A DNA stretch of 64,000 nucleotides from positions 124,001 through 188,000 of the forward strand of contig NZ_FOSZ01000005.1 of NCBI RefSeq assembly GCF_900114415.1, read 5' to 3'. This DNA is from Shimia haliotis (lineage in GTDB: Bacteria; Pseudomonadota; Alphaproteobacteria; Rhodobacterales; Rhodobacteraceae). Below the pieces are notes generated by a model that searched no databases, had not been told where the DNA came from, and saw nothing but the letters and a program-made list of their open reading frames with translations. The position numbers were made by a program, and so were the translations under genes. This document shows, piece by piece, positions 51,954-60,950 of the stretch (position 1 is its first letter; the number at the start of each line of letters is the position of its first letter).

Positions 51954-54092
51954 ATGCGACTTTCTTCCCTTCTTATCGTCTTCGCGACGTTCGCCACTGC
52001 TGCGCTGCTTTCTATTGTGGCCGCAAGCCTTTCGGCCGACCTGATCGAAGACACCTCCAAATCCGCCGTCAAACGCGAACTTTCCCTCGCCGGACAGGAT
52101 TGGGCCGAAGTGCATGCCGAAGGCTTGCAGGTCTTTCTCGCGGGCACCGCCCCGACCGAGGCCGACCGCTTCCGCGCCATGACCGCCGCAGGGCGCATCG
52201 TCGACGCCGCCCGCGTGATCGACAACATGCAGGTGATCGCCACCGCAGACATCGCGCCGCCCCGCTTTTCCATCGAAATCCTGCGCAACGACGCCGGCAT
52301 TTCCCTGATCGGCCTGATTCCGGCGGACAGCGACCGCGACGCCATTTTGCGCACCATCCGCAAACTGGCCGGCACCCGCACCGTGACCGACCTTCTTGAA
52401 ACCGCCGAATATGATGCCCCGCGCGCGTGGCAAGACAGCCTCGACTATGCGCTCAAGGCGCTCCGCGACCTGCCGCGATCCAAAATTTCTGTGGACGCCG
52501 GACAGGTCAGCATCACCGCCATGGCCAACAGCCCCGACGAACGTCAGGAGCTCTCCGCCAAGCTGGTACGCACCGCACCTGGCACCGTGGACGTGAACCT
52601 CGACATCTCCGCCCCGCGTCCCGTCATTGCCCCGTTCACGCTGCGCTTTCTCATCGACGAAGACGGCGCACGGTTTGATGCCTGCTCGGCAGACACTGAC
52701 CGCTCCCGCACCCGCATCCTGACCGCCGCCCGCAACGCCGGCATGGACGCCAGCCGCACGAACTGCACCATCGGTCTGGGCGTGCCGTCGCCAAACTGGG
52801 CCGAAGCGGTCGAGGTCGCCATCAATGGGCTGGCCGAACTGGGCGCGGGCTCTGTGACATTTTCGGACGCCGACATGTCCCTGACCGCAGCGCAAGGCAC
52901 CGATCAGGCGGTGTTTGACCGCGTCATCGGCGAAATGGACAGCGCCCTGCCCGAGGTCTTTGCTCTCGCGGCCACCCTGCCGGAAACACCGGAAACCGTC
53001 GCCGAAGGCACCACACCGGAATTCACCGCGACCCTCAGCCCCGAAGGTCTGGTCGCGCTGCGGGGCCGCCTGTCCAATGACGTCGCCCGCGCCACCACCG
53101 AAAGCTTTGCCAAGGCCAAATTCGGCTCCGAACAGGTCTATATGGCCGCCCGTCTGGACGAGACCCTGCCGCAAAGCTGGCCGTTCCGCGTGATGGCCGG
53201 TCTGGACGCGCTGGCGCAGTTGCACCACGGCACCTTGCGCATCACGCCGGAATCTCTGGCTGTGACCGGCAAGACCGGCGACACAGAGGCCAACGCGCGC
53301 ATCGCCCAACTTCTTGCGGGCAACCTGTCCTCGACCGATCACTTCTCCATTGATGTGCTCTACGTCGAAGAACTTGACCCGCTTGCCGCTCTGCCCACCG
53401 TCGAAGAATGCATCGCCGACATTCAAGCGTTCAACAAAGACAACAAAATCGTCTTTGAACCGGGGTCCGGCACGCTGGATGCCTCCGCCGCCGACATTCT
53501 GGACAGCATCGCGATCAAGATTTCCGACTGCCCCGAGATGCAGCTCGAAATTCAGGGACACACCGACAGCCAAGGTCGGGAGTCGATGAATCAGGCGCTC
53601 AGCCAGACCCGCGCGCAATCGGTCCTCACCGCGCTGCAAGACCGGCGCATCCTGACCAAAGGCTTCGTCGCCAATGGCTACGGCGAGACGCAGCCGATTG
53701 CCGACAATGAGACCGAAGAAGGCCGCGAGGCCAACCGCCGGATCGAATTTGTGCTGATCACACCAGACACGGGTGCCGCTGGCGATGCCGAAGAGGGCTC
53801 GGCTGCCGATGAAGCGACAGCCGGCGATGACGTCGCGGCCTCTGAAGGCACCTCTGAAGGCGATGACACGGCAGAGGACAGCACTCAGGCGGACGAGGCC
53901 CCCGCCGCCCCCGCCGAAGGCGAATCTGCCACCGCCTCCGAGCAAGAAGCGACGGAAACTGCCCCTGCCCCCGTTGACTCGGAGACGGAACCGTCCGAAA
54001 CCGAAGTTGAGGCAGAAGCAGAAACCGCCCCAGCGGACGAGGCCGAACAAACGGCCCCTGCAGGCGAGGAGACCACAAATGACCAGAACTGA
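51954..54092 (+). CDS. OmpA-family protein with BON-like repeats and acidic tail
   Basis: 712 residues from the ATG at 51954. Signal peptide or anchor (MRLSSLLIVFATFATAALLSIVAA), then several BON-like modules (about 35-480; for example VHAEGLQVFLAGTAPTEADRFRAM), then the OmpA C-terminal peptidoglycan-binding domain (about 490-601: IVFEPGSGTLDASA, GHTDSQGRESMNQALSQTRA, NRRIEFVLI). The last about 108 residues (605-712) are Ala/Glu/Asp/Thr/Pro-rich with almost no aromatic residue. The protein should link the outer or inner envelope to peptidoglycan. Its last 14 bp overlap the next gene. Confidence 0.85.
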   Translation: MRLSSLLIVFATFATAALLSIVAASLSADLIEDTSKSAVKRELSLAGQDWAEVHAEGLQVFLAGTAPTEADRFRAMTAAGRIVDAARVIDNMQVIATADIAPPRFSIEILRNDAGISLIGLIPADSDRDAILRTIRKLAGTRTVTDLLETAEYDAPRAWQDSLDYALKALRDLPRSKISVDAGQVSITAMANSPDERQELSAKLVRTAPGTVDVNLDISAPRPVIAPFTLRFLIDEDGARFDACSADTDRSRTRILTAARNAGMDASRTNCTIGLGVPSPNWAEAVEVAINGLAELGAGSVTFSDADMSLTAAQGTDQAVFDRVIGEMDSALPEVFALAATLPETPETVAEGTTPEFTATLSPEGLVALRGRLSNDVARATTESFAKAKFGSEQVYMAARLDETLPQSWPFRVMAGLDALAQLHHGTLRITPESLAVTGKTGDTEANARIAQLLAGNLSSTDHFSIDVLYVEELDPLAALPTVEECIADIQAFNKDNKIVFEPGSGTLDASAADILDSIAIKISDCPEMQLEIQGHTDSQGRESMNQALSQTRAQSVLTALQDRRILTKGFVANGYGETQPIADNETEEGREANRRIEFVLITPDTGAAGDAEEGSAADEATAGDDVAASEGTSEGDDTAEDSTQADEAPAAPAEGESATASEQEATETAPAPVDSETEPSETEVEAEAETAPADEAEQTAPAGEETTNDQN

Positions 54093-54405
54093 GTTCATCC
54101 TGACCACCGCTGTCATCCTGTTTGTGGCGTTTTGCATGGGCTGGTTCGCCAACTGGCTGGTGCATCGTTTCACCCGCGTCGCACAGGCTGATGTAGACGA
54201 GCTGGAACGTATGAGTCAGGAATTGCACGAGGCCGAAGAAACCCGTGATCAGGCGATCACCTATCTTCAGCAGCGCGAAGCCGAACTGACCAATCAGATC
54301 ACCCAGACCGAAGCCGAATTGCGCGCTGCCATGGACGGTTTGCGCGACGCCCGCGCCGAGGCCGAAGAGATGCGCGCCTACGTGGAACGTCTGAACGCCG
54401 GATAA
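54079..54405 (+). CDS. Membrane-anchored coiled-coil protein
   Basis: 108 residues from the ATG at 54079, overlapping the OmpA-like gene by 14 bp in another frame. One N-terminal membrane helix (about 5-28, FILTTAVILFVAFCMGWFANWLV) is followed by a Glu/Ala/Arg-rich coiled coil to the end (about 38-106). The overlap points to joint function with the OmpA-like protein, perhaps in envelope organisation. No named family. Confidence 0.78.
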   Translation: MTRTEFILTTAVILFVAFCMGWFANWLVHRFTRVAQADVDELERMSQELHEAEETRDQAITYLQQREAELTNQITQTEAELRAAMDGLRDARAEAEEMRAYVERLNAG

Positions 54406-54497
54406 CGACAGGCCCCGCACCGACACGCGGCGCGTCTACCATTCTTGCGCCTCACCCACCGAACGTTGCGTTTACAATGCGCTGAGAGCGCAAATGC

Positions 54498-54537
54498 ACC
54501 GACGCAATACCGACGTTTTACCGACGCGATGCCGACA
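54498..54537. repeat. Four-unit 11-bp tandem repeat (ACCGACG-N4) between convergent genes
   Basis: ACCGACG at 54498, 54509 and 54520 and GCCGACA at 54531, exactly 11 bp apart, with spacers CAAT, TTTT and CGAT. It is again between two gene ends. An 18-bp stretch differs by one base from the repeat at 27.85 kb (CCG-A/T-CGCAATACCGACGT). Confidence 0.8.
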
Positions 54538-54589
54538 CCTGTTTTGTCAAAATTTTCAGAAGGTTAATGCCTGATTCGCGCCACCGATT

Positions 54590-55033
54590 TTACCAACGGC
54601 TCAGCGCATCCTCATCCTCGTCCTTGGCAGCCACCCAATCGGCCCCGTCAGAGGTGATTTCTTTCTTCCAGAACGGCGCACGGGACTTCAGATAGTCCAT
54701 CAGATATTCCGCCGCCTCAAAGGCATCCTTGCGATGCGGCGCAACCGTGCCCACCATCATGATCATCTCCCCCGGCGCCAGATCGCCATACCGGTGAATG
54801 ACCAGTACATCGCCAAGGTTCCAACGACTTTTTGCGTCCTCAGCAATGGCTTGGATCGCCTTAAGCGTCATGCCCGGATAGTGCTCGATAACCATACGGT
54901 CCAGATCACTCTCTGCCAGATCCCGCACCACGCCGATAAAGGTGACAACCGCGCCCATGTCGCGATGCCCTTGTGCCAACGCGCTGGCCTCCGCGCCCAG
55001 ATCAAACGCCTCGGTCTGCACCGCAATCTTCAT
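54590..55033 (-). CDS. moaE: Molybdopterin synthase catalytic subunit
   Basis: 147 residues. Transfers sulfur from MoaD thiocarboxylate to precursor Z. GAVVTFIGVVRD (about 28-39), RWNLGDVLVIHRYGDLAPGE and the active-site KSRAPFWKKE with its lysines are intact. It follows moaD after 3 bp. The rest of the pathway is not adjacent except moaB at 41 kb. Confidence 0.95.
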   Translation of the reverse strand: MKIAVQTEAFDLGAEASALAQGHRDMGAVVTFIGVVRDLAESDLDRMVIEHYPGMTLKAIQAIAEDAKSRWNLGDVLVIHRYGDLAPGEMIMMVGTVAPHRKDAFEAAEYLMDYLKSRAPFWKKEITSDGADWVAAKDEDEDALSRW

Positions 55034-55036
55034 GGC

Positions 55037-55282
55037 TTAGCCTCCGGTCATCGGCGGGAAAAACGCGACTTCGCGCGCACCCTCGATCGAGGCATCAAAA
55101 TCCGTCAACTCCTGATCCACGGCAACCCGCAGCGCGCTCAAATCTGCAAAGGCTGCTTCATACCGTTCTTCTCTGGAACGCAGTTCCGCGACCAGATCTG
55201 TCACGGTTTTTGCATCGGTTTCAACAGCTTCCTTAGGAACCCCAATACGCTCGCGCACCCACGCGAAATAAAGAACGTCCAT
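55037..55282 (-). CDS. moaD: Molybdopterin synthase sulfur carrier subunit
   Basis: 81 residues from the ATG at 55282, four bases after the pgsA stop codon region. Ubiquitin-like fold ending in the required Gly-Gly (PPMTGG), which is adenylylated and thiocarboxylated. FAWVRERIG near the N-terminus is typical. Co-transcribed with pgsA and moaE. Confidence 0.93.
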   Translation of the reverse strand: MDVLYFAWVRERIGVPKEAVETDAKTVTDLVAELRSREERYEAAFADLSALRVAVDQELTDFDASIEGAREVAFFPPMTGG

Positions 55283-55286
55283 CACA

Positions 55287-55946
55287 TCAATCCTTCAAAT
55301 GCGGCAAAGCTTTGCGGAAATAATCGTACCCCGTCACCGCAGTCAGCACCGCAGCAACCCACAATAGCACCATTCCGACCCAACCCGACCAGACCATGCC
55401 GGCATGCTTCCAATGCAGCCCCAAAGTGTCCTCGATTTGCCCTGTCATAATGCCGTCCACGATGTCGACATCCATGCCCAGCACTGACATTCCGAGATAG
55501 TGCTCAAACACCCCTTGCCCGAACAAAAAGGCGATCGCCACCATCTGTGTCGCGGTCTTCCATTTCGCCAGCTTTGTGACCTTCAATGTTCCGGCCACAT
55601 CCCCGAGAAATTCCCGCAGTCCCGACACAAATACTTCGCGAAACAGAATGACAGTCGCCGGCAACACCAGCCACGGCGACATGGACGAATATCCCACAAT
55701 CACCATCAGCGCGATTACCACCATTGCCTTGTCAGCAATCGGGTCGATCATCGCACCAAGGCGGGTCTCCTGCTTCCAGAGCCGCGCAAGATAGCCGTCA
55801 AACCAATCGGTGACAGACGCCAGCACGAACAGGCACAATGCAAACCAGTCCGCGTAAGGTCTTGTAAAATAAAGAAACATCACGGCGATCATCGGCGCAG
55901 CAACAAGGCGCAGGACCGAAAGCATATTGGGAATATTCCAAGTCAT
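55287..55946 (-). CDS. pgsA: CDP-diacylglycerol-glycerol-3-phosphate 3-phosphatidyltransferase
   Basis: 219 residues from the ATG at 55946, behind AGGAAG. Makes phosphatidylglycerol phosphate. The CDP-alcohol phosphotransferase signature D-G-x2-A-R-x8-G-x3-D-x3-D is seen in DWFDGYLARLWKQETRLG and on to MIDPIADK. About five to six membrane helices. First gene of a pgsA-moaD-moaE unit, an order common in alphaproteobacteria. Confidence 0.94.
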   Translation of the reverse strand: MTWNIPNMLSVLRLVAAPMIAVMFLYFTRPYADWFALCLFVLASVTDWFDGYLARLWKQETRLGAMIDPIADKAMVVIALMVIVGYSSMSPWLVLPATVILFREVFVSGLREFLGDVAGTLKVTKLAKWKTATQMVAIAFLFGQGVFEHYLGMSVLGMDVDIVDGIMTGQIEDTLGLHWKHAGMVWSGWVGMVLLWVAAVLTAVTGYDYFRKALPHLKD

Positions 55947-56022
55947 AGCCACTTCCTACGGCCTTTTTCCACTCACGAAAACCCCAACGATGTCGCCGCC
56001 CCTCTTTGTCGCGCCTGACCGC

Positions 56023-56673
56023 TCAAACCTGACGCAGCTGATACCGCCGATAGACCTCGATCATCCAGCCCAGCATGACGGCGTTTAGAACGTGCCACAT
56101 AAAATGCGTACCGACCGGTACTGAAGCGCAAACCGCCTCATCCAAAGACCGAAACGTCAGCGACGCCAACAGGATCGCCACCCCGACAGCCAGCCCACGC
56201 GCCACGTCCGGCAACCGCCGCCGCAATAGCACCGCATAAAGCGCAATCATCGCGGGTACCGGCAGGTATCCCGCCGAAACGCCCAGTATCGGCACCCGCT
56301 CAAACATCGGTAAAGTGATGTAGGCAAAAGGAAAAAACAAAAGCGTCGCCACCACGGCCCAAGGCCACCGCATGCCCCAATAAGCGTGATTGGCCACAAA
56401 AATGTAAAACAGGACAAAGGCCGCAATCGGTGCGGTGTCGGCAATCGCGGCCCACACAACCGCGTGTGTATGAAACAGATAGCTGCCGATTCCGATCAGC
56501 CCCAAGATCACGCAAAGCGCCCGCGCCATGCCCAACCCGCTCCCCTGCACGCGCCGCCACATGATCAGCGCCGCAATCACAAAGGCCGCATTGGTCACAG
56601 CATTCACCGGCTCCGCCCAATACTCCGGCCCCAACCGCTCACAATAGCTGTCGATCTGGCGTGTCCACTCCAT
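56023..56673 (-). CDS. Ceramidase-domain membrane protein
   Basis: 216 residues from the ATG at 56673; the seven codons before it start with TTG and are not needed. Seven hydrophobic helices. The CREST-type signature residues occur in order: EPVNAVTNAAFV, the Ser and His of GIGSYLFHTHAV, an Asp-Thr-Ala-Pro segment and the two His of GTHFMWHVLNA. These match the zinc site of alkaline (phyto)ceramidases. Whether the bacterium makes sphingolipids is not shown here; a related lipid amide may be the substrate. Confidence 0.85.
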   Translation of the reverse strand: MEWTRQIDSYCERLGPEYWAEPVNAVTNAAFVIAALIMWRRVQGSGLGMARALCVILGLIGIGSYLFHTHAVVWAAIADTAPIAAFVLFYIFVANHAYWGMRWPWAVVATLLFFPFAYITLPMFERVPILGVSAGYLPVPAMIALYAVLLRRRLPDVARGLAVGVAILLASLTFRSLDEAVCASVPVGTHFMWHVLNAVMLGWMIEVYRRYQLRQV

Positions 56674-56733
56674 GAATTCTTCCCAAAATCCCAACCCGTG
56701 CTAGTCTCGCCCCAAAGCAGACGGAGGAACAGC

Positions 56734-57429
56734 ATGAAAATCATCTGGATGGGGCATGGCTCCTTTCGCATCGAGACCGAAGGTCTAGTCTTGCTCCTCG
56801 ACCCATGGCTGACCGGAAATCCGGTCCTGTCCGAGGAGCACCACGCCGCCGCCACCGCTGGCGCGACCCACCTGATCCTGACCCACGCGCACTTTGATCA
56901 TGTGGCAGACATGCTGCCACTTGCACGCGATCTGTCGGTGCCGGTGGTTGGTCAATACGACCTCATGGGCTATTGGGCCGAACACGAAGGCATTGAAACC
57001 GTTGGATTTAACAAAGGCGGCACAGTTACCTTGGGCGACGGCGTGTCTTTGGCAATGGTGCCGGCCTGCCACAGCTCCACCTTCGGCAGCGACACCGGCC
57101 CCAAGGCCGCAGGCTCCGAAGTCGGCTACATGCTGATGGCTGAGGGCAAGACGCTCTACATCTCCGGCGACACCGGCATCATGGCTGACATGGATTGGAT
57201 GGGCGACTACTACAAACCCGACATCGGCATCCTTTCGGCAGGCGGCCATTTCACCATGGACATGAAGGGCGCAGCCTACGCCGCAAAGCGCTATTTCAAC
57301 TTCAAAACCGTGATCCCGTGCCACTACGCCACCTTCCCGATCCTCGAACAATCCGCGCAAGACCTGATCGACGGTCTGCCCGGCGTCGACGTAATCGAAC
57401 CGCGGCTCATGCAGGCCATTGACCTCTGA
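56734..57429 (+). CDS. Metal-dependent hydrolase, beta-lactamase fold (UPF0173)
   Basis: 231 residues from the ATG at 56734 with ACGGAGGAAC; the longer open frame upstream overlaps the ceramidase-like gene. Zinc site H-x-H-x-D-H in THAHFDH, then VPACHSS, ISGDTGI and CHYATFP. This is the UPF0173 family, whose reaction is unknown. Its stop overlaps the ATG of the next gene (TGATG), so the two are coupled. Confidence 0.9.
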   Translation: MKIIWMGHGSFRIETEGLVLLLDPWLTGNPVLSEEHHAAATAGATHLILTHAHFDHVADMLPLARDLSVPVVGQYDLMGYWAEHEGIETVGFNKGGTVTLGDGVSLAMVPACHSSTFGSDTGPKAAGSEVGYMLMAEGKTLYISGDTGIMADMDWMGDYYKPDIGILSAGGHFTMDMKGAAYAAKRYFNFKTVIPCHYATFPILEQSAQDLIDGLPGVDVIEPRLMQAIDL

Positions 57430-58598
57430 TGCCTGCGAGCGACTTCAGCGCAGACGAATACGCGACAGGGCTGGCCAAAACCCGTGCGGCAATGTCCGCG
57501 CGCGGCATCGAAACGCTGATTGTGGCGGACCCGTCCAACATGGCGTGGCTGACCGGCTATGACGGATGGAGCTTCTACGTTCCCCAAGCGGTGATCCTGC
57601 CGTCAACCGGCAACCCGATCTGGTGGGGCCGCCCACAGGACAAGGCCGGCGCGGCTCAAACAACATGGCTCTCGTCGGAGGATCTGCTCGATTGGCCCGA
57701 GGCACATGTCCAGCATCCCGATCATCACCCGTTTGAGTCCCTTGTTCAGCACCTGCACGACCGCGACCTGACCCGCGCCATCGGCGTCGAAATGGACAAT
57801 TACTACTACTCAGCCAAAGCCCATGCCATTCTGGCGACCGCCTTTGGCGAGCTTGCCGACGCCACCGGCCTTGTGAACTGGCAACGCGCCATCAAAAGCC
57901 AAGCCGAACTGGCGTTGATGCGCAACGCGGGTCAACTCACCGCCCATATGCACGCCACCCTTCGGGCCGGATTTCGCGAAGGTCGGCTCAAACACGACTT
58001 GGTCGCCGAGGTGCAAGCCGCTGGTATCACAGGTACAAACGGCATCGCCGGTGACTACCCTGCCATTGCGCCCATCGCGCCTTCAGGTCTTGAGGCGTCT
58101 GCCTCCCATATCACATGGAACGACCGCCCCCTGACCCGCGGCGAGGCCACCTACTTCGAAGTCTCGGGCTGTTTCCGACGCTACCATGCGCCCGCCAGCC
58201 GCACACTTTACCTCGGGGATCCTCCCGCCGACATCCGCCGCGCCGAAGAAGCGATTTTGCGCGCCATCGACGACACGTTCGCCGCCGCAAAACCTGGCGC
58301 CACCTGCGAAGACGTCGCCGCCTGTGTCTATGAAAGCTTTGCCCGCGCCGGATACGAAAAAGCCAACCGGACCGGTTATCCTATCGGCCTTAGCTACCCG
58401 CCCGACTGGGGCGAACGCACCATGAGCCTGCGACCCGGCGACACGACAGAACTCATGGAAAACATGACCTTCCACCTGATGCCAGGCCTCTGGACACCGG
58501 ACTGGGGCGTGGCGATTACCGAAAGCTTTGTGGTCACGCCTGAAGGCGGCAAACCCTTAGCCAAAATTCCGCGCGACATCCACGCTGTTCAGGCCTAA
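57429..58598 (+). CDS. doeA: Ectoine hydrolase-like M24 peptidase
   Basis: 389 residues. The creatinase-type N-domain has DPSNMAWLTGYDGWSFYVPQ and GVEMDNYYYSAKAH. The C-domain has GDYPAIAPIAPSG, the metal-site region HITWND and EVSG, and RTGYPIGLSYPPDWGERTMSL. These blocks are diagnostic of DoeA, which opens the ectoine ring to N-acetyl-diaminobutyrate. The other ectoine catabolic genes (doeB, eutBC, transporter) are not nearby, so the substrate may differ. It overlaps the UPF0173 gene by one base and converges with tadA by 4 bp. Confidence 0.78.
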   Translation: MPASDFSADEYATGLAKTRAAMSARGIETLIVADPSNMAWLTGYDGWSFYVPQAVILPSTGNPIWWGRPQDKAGAAQTTWLSSEDLLDWPEAHVQHPDHHPFESLVQHLHDRDLTRAIGVEMDNYYYSAKAHAILATAFGELADATGLVNWQRAIKSQAELALMRNAGQLTAHMHATLRAGFREGRLKHDLVAEVQAAGITGTNGIAGDYPAIAPIAPSGLEASASHITWNDRPLTRGEATYFEVSGCFRRYHAPASRTLYLGDPPADIRRAEEAILRAIDDTFAAAKPGATCEDVAACVYESFARAGYEKANRTGYPIGLSYPPDWGERTMSLRPGDTTELMENMTFHLMPGLWTPDWGVAITESFVVTPEGGKPLAKIPRDIHAVQA

Positions 58599-59044
58599 CG
58601 GCGCTCGCCAAAAAACGCCTTCAACAGGGCTTCGGCTTCGTCTGCGGCAATCCCATCATAAATTTCCGGCACGTGATGGCTTTGCGGATGGGAAAACACA
58701 CGCGGCCCCTGTGCGACGCCGCCGGATTTCGGATCGGCTGCGCCGTAATACAGCCGTGCAATCCGCGCCTGCGAAATCACGCTGGCACACATCGGGCACG
58801 GCTCCAGTGTCACATAGAGGTCATGCCCCACAAGTCGTTCGCTGCCCGCCGCCTCACAGGCAGCACGGATCGCCAGAACCTCTGCATGGGCCGTAGGATC
58901 GTTCAGCTCCCGCGTACGGTTGCCCGCCGCCGCAACGACCTCTCCGGCAGGCGACACAACAACCGCGCCCACCGGCACCTCACCGCGATCCGCAGCGGCC
59001 CGCGCTTCGGCCAAAGCCCGCGCCATATGGCTCTTGAACGTCAT
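58595..59044 (-). CDS. tadA: tRNA-specific adenosine deaminase
   Basis: 149 residues. Converts A34 to inosine in tRNA-Arg. The zinc site is His53 and Glu55 (TAHAEVLAI) with Cys83 and Cys86 (EPCPMCASVI). Standard length. Divergent from rluB; its 3' end overlaps the convergent ectoine hydrolase-like gene by 4 bp. Confidence 0.95.
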   Translation of the reverse strand: MTFKSHMARALAEARAAADRGEVPVGAVVVSPAGEVVAAAGNRTRELNDPTAHAEVLAIRAACEAAGSERLVGHDLYVTLEPCPMCASVISQARIARLYYGAADPKSGGVAQGPRVFSHPQSHHVPEIYDGIAADEAEALLKAFFGERR

Positions 59045-59108
59045 AGCCCAAGGGTTTGCCCGCCAACGCCCCCTTTCGCAATCCCCGAAATAGCGCTATG
59101 GCAGCCCA

Positions 59109-59978
59109 ATGACCCGCAAACCCACATCTCCGCGCCCCTCCGGCAAGCCCGCAAAGCCTGCTGCCCGTCGCCCCGCGACTTCCAAAGCCCCTGCCAAGGC
59201 AGGTGGTGACAGGCCCGAGGGCGACCGCATCGCCAAGGTTCTCGCCCGCGCAGGTGTGGCCTCCCGCCGCGAAGCAGAGCGGATGGTTGAAGCAGGTCGC
59301 GTCGCGGTGAACGGCACAATCATCGACAGCCCCGCGCTCAATGTGACTGCAAGGGCGCGCATCACCGTGGACGGCAAACCGGTTGGTGAGCCCGAGCCCG
59401 AACGCATCTGGCTTTATCACAAACCCTCAGGGCTGGTGACGACCAACAAGGACGAAAAAGGTCGCGCTACGATTTTTGACAAGCTGCCGCCGGATCTTCC
59501 CCGCGTCATGACCGTGGGCCGTCTGGATCTTAACTCCGAAGGGCTTTTGCTGCTGACCAATGATGGTGGCGTCAAACGCCAGCTAGAGCTTCCCTCCACC
59601 GGCTGGCTGCGCAAATACCGCGTGCGGATCAACGGCCGCCCGACCGAGGACACCTTTGCCCCGCTGCGCAAGGGCATCGTGGTCGAAGGTGAAAAATTTC
59701 AGCCCATGGAAATCACTCTGGACCGGCAACAGGGCGCAAACGCATGGGTCACTGTCGGCCTGCGTGAAGGCAAAAACCGCGAAATCCGCCGTGCGATGGA
59801 GGCCATCAACCTCAACGTGAACCGTCTGATCCGCGTGAGTTATGGCCCTTTCCAACTTGGTAACCTCAAGCCCGGTGAAGTCGAAGAACTGCGCCGTCGC
59901 GTGGTGCGCGACCAATTGGGTCTGGAGGGTGCCGTCCCGCCCGAAACCCGCAAAACCCCGACGCGCCGCCGCAAGTAA
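59109..59978 (+). CDS. rluB: 23S rRNA pseudouridine synthase (RluB/RsuA family)
   Basis: 289 residues. A basic disordered N-terminus (1-36, Lys/Pro/Ala) leads to an S4 RNA-binding domain (about 38-85, IAKVLARAGVASRREAERMV) and the catalytic domain with Asp140 in GRLDLNSEG. KNREIRRAMEAINLNVNRLIRVSYGPFQLG is the C-terminal hallmark. It should modify U2605 of 23S rRNA. A basic tail ends the protein. Confidence 0.94.
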   Translation: MTRKPTSPRPSGKPAKPAARRPATSKAPAKAGGDRPEGDRIAKVLARAGVASRREAERMVEAGRVAVNGTIIDSPALNVTARARITVDGKPVGEPEPERIWLYHKPSGLVTTNKDEKGRATIFDKLPPDLPRVMTVGRLDLNSEGLLLLTNDGGVKRQLELPSTGWLRKYRVRINGRPTEDTFAPLRKGIVVEGEKFQPMEITLDRQQGANAWVTVGLREGKNREIRRAMEAINLNVNRLIRVSYGPFQLGNLKPGEVEELRRRVVRDQLGLEGAVPPETRKTPTRRRK

Positions 59979-60005
59979 ACCGCCCGCGCGATGCCGCTTG
60001 GGCAT

Positions 60006-60028
60006 GGCTCAAGCTCTTAGCTTGAGCC
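60006..60028. terminator. Perfect hairpin downstream of rluB
   Basis: GGCTCAAGCT-CTT-AGCTTGAGCC, a 10-bp perfect stem with a three-base loop, 28 bp after the rluB stop. No U-run follows on either strand, so it may be a Rho-linked end or part of the terC leader rather than a classical terminator. Confidence 0.45.
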
Positions 60029-60122
60029 TAGGGGGAAATCCCGCAGGCGATTTTCATTTGTTTGTCACGCGCTCTGCGATATTGAGCGAAAAAACACATG
60101 AAAAACAACGGGGACGCGCGCG

Positions 60123-60950
60123 ATGGCCGATCTATTGACCTTGGGAAACCTCACCGACCTTTTGATGCTCTGCTTCCTGCAGGCCGTTCTGGGGTTTGAC
60201 AACCTGCTCTATATCTCGATCGAGAGCCAACGTGCGCCCGAGCATCAGCAAAAAGCCGTGCGGTTCTGGGGCATCATCATCGCCGTGGTCCTGCGCGTCG
60301 TGTTGCTGTTCACCATGATCCAACTGATCGATGCTATGGCGGATCCGTTCTTTGTCTTTGCCCAAGGCGGTCTAATCGAAGGCGGTGTGAACTTCGCCAC
60401 CTGTATCTTTATCGTAGGTGGCATTTTCTTGATGTACACGGCGGTCAAGGAAATCGGCCACATGCTTTCGATTGAACACCTTGGCACCGACGTCCAACAC
60501 AAGGGCCGCAAATCCGCGGTTCAGGTTGTCACCCTGATTGTGACGATGAACCTGATCTTCTCCTTTGACTCCGTGCTCTCGGCGCTCGCGATCACCGACG
60601 TTTTCTTTGTGCTCGCCACCGCGATCTTGCTGTCCGGTGCTGCCATGCTTCTGCTTGCGGATGGTGTGACCGCCTTTCTCGAAAAGAACCGCATGTACGA
60701 GGTTCTGGGCTTGTTTATTCTGTTGATCGTCGGTGTGGTTCTGTTGGGCGAGGCGGGCCAAGCGGCTGCGCACGCGATGCACGATCCTAGCCTTGCATTG
60801 AAAATCTTCGGCTACGAAGTTGTGCCTATGTCCAAAACCACCTTCTATTTCTCGGTGGCGGTGCTCTTTATCGTGGAGATCTTGCAATCGGGCTATGCCC
60901 GTAAATTGGCTGCCGAACGCGCCGCCGAACAAAATGGCGGGAAACACTGA
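60123..60950 (+). CDS. TerC-family membrane protein
   Basis: 275 residues with about seven to eight membrane helices. The paired Asp motifs of the family are at VLGFDNLLYISI (about 23-34) and FSFDSVLSALAI, thought to bind metal. TerC-like proteins take part in tellurite resistance, manganese export and metalation of secreted enzymes. Downstream on the same strand come a 27-residue membrane protein, XpaC and TelA. I looked for a manganese riboswitch in its 143-bp leader and did not find a convincing one. Confidence 0.9.
   Translation: MADLLTLGNLTDLLMLCFLQAVLGFDNLLYISIESQRAPEHQQKAVRFWGIIIAVVLRVVLLFTMIQLIDAMADPFFVFAQGGLIEGGVNFATCIFIVGGIFLMYTAVKEIGHMLSIEHLGTDVQHKGRKSAVQVVTLIVTMNLIFSFDSVLSALAITDVFFVLATAILLSGAAMLLLADGVTAFLEKNRMYEVLGLFILLIVGVVLLGEAGQAAAHAMHDPSLALKIFGYEVVPMSKTTFYFSVAVLFIVEILQSGYARKLAAERAAEQNGGKH

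Noticed and set aside
51837..54173. Very long open frame on the minus strand opposite the OmpA-like gene
   Set aside because: It is antisense to a gene with recognisable domains; the translation is Gly/Arg/Val-rich without any motif, as expected from high-GC third-codon bias.
59979..60122. Manganese (yybP-ykoY) riboswitch in front of terC
   Set aside because: TerC genes often have one, and a hairpin and a GGGGGAAA stretch are present, but the two conserved internal loops could not be found.
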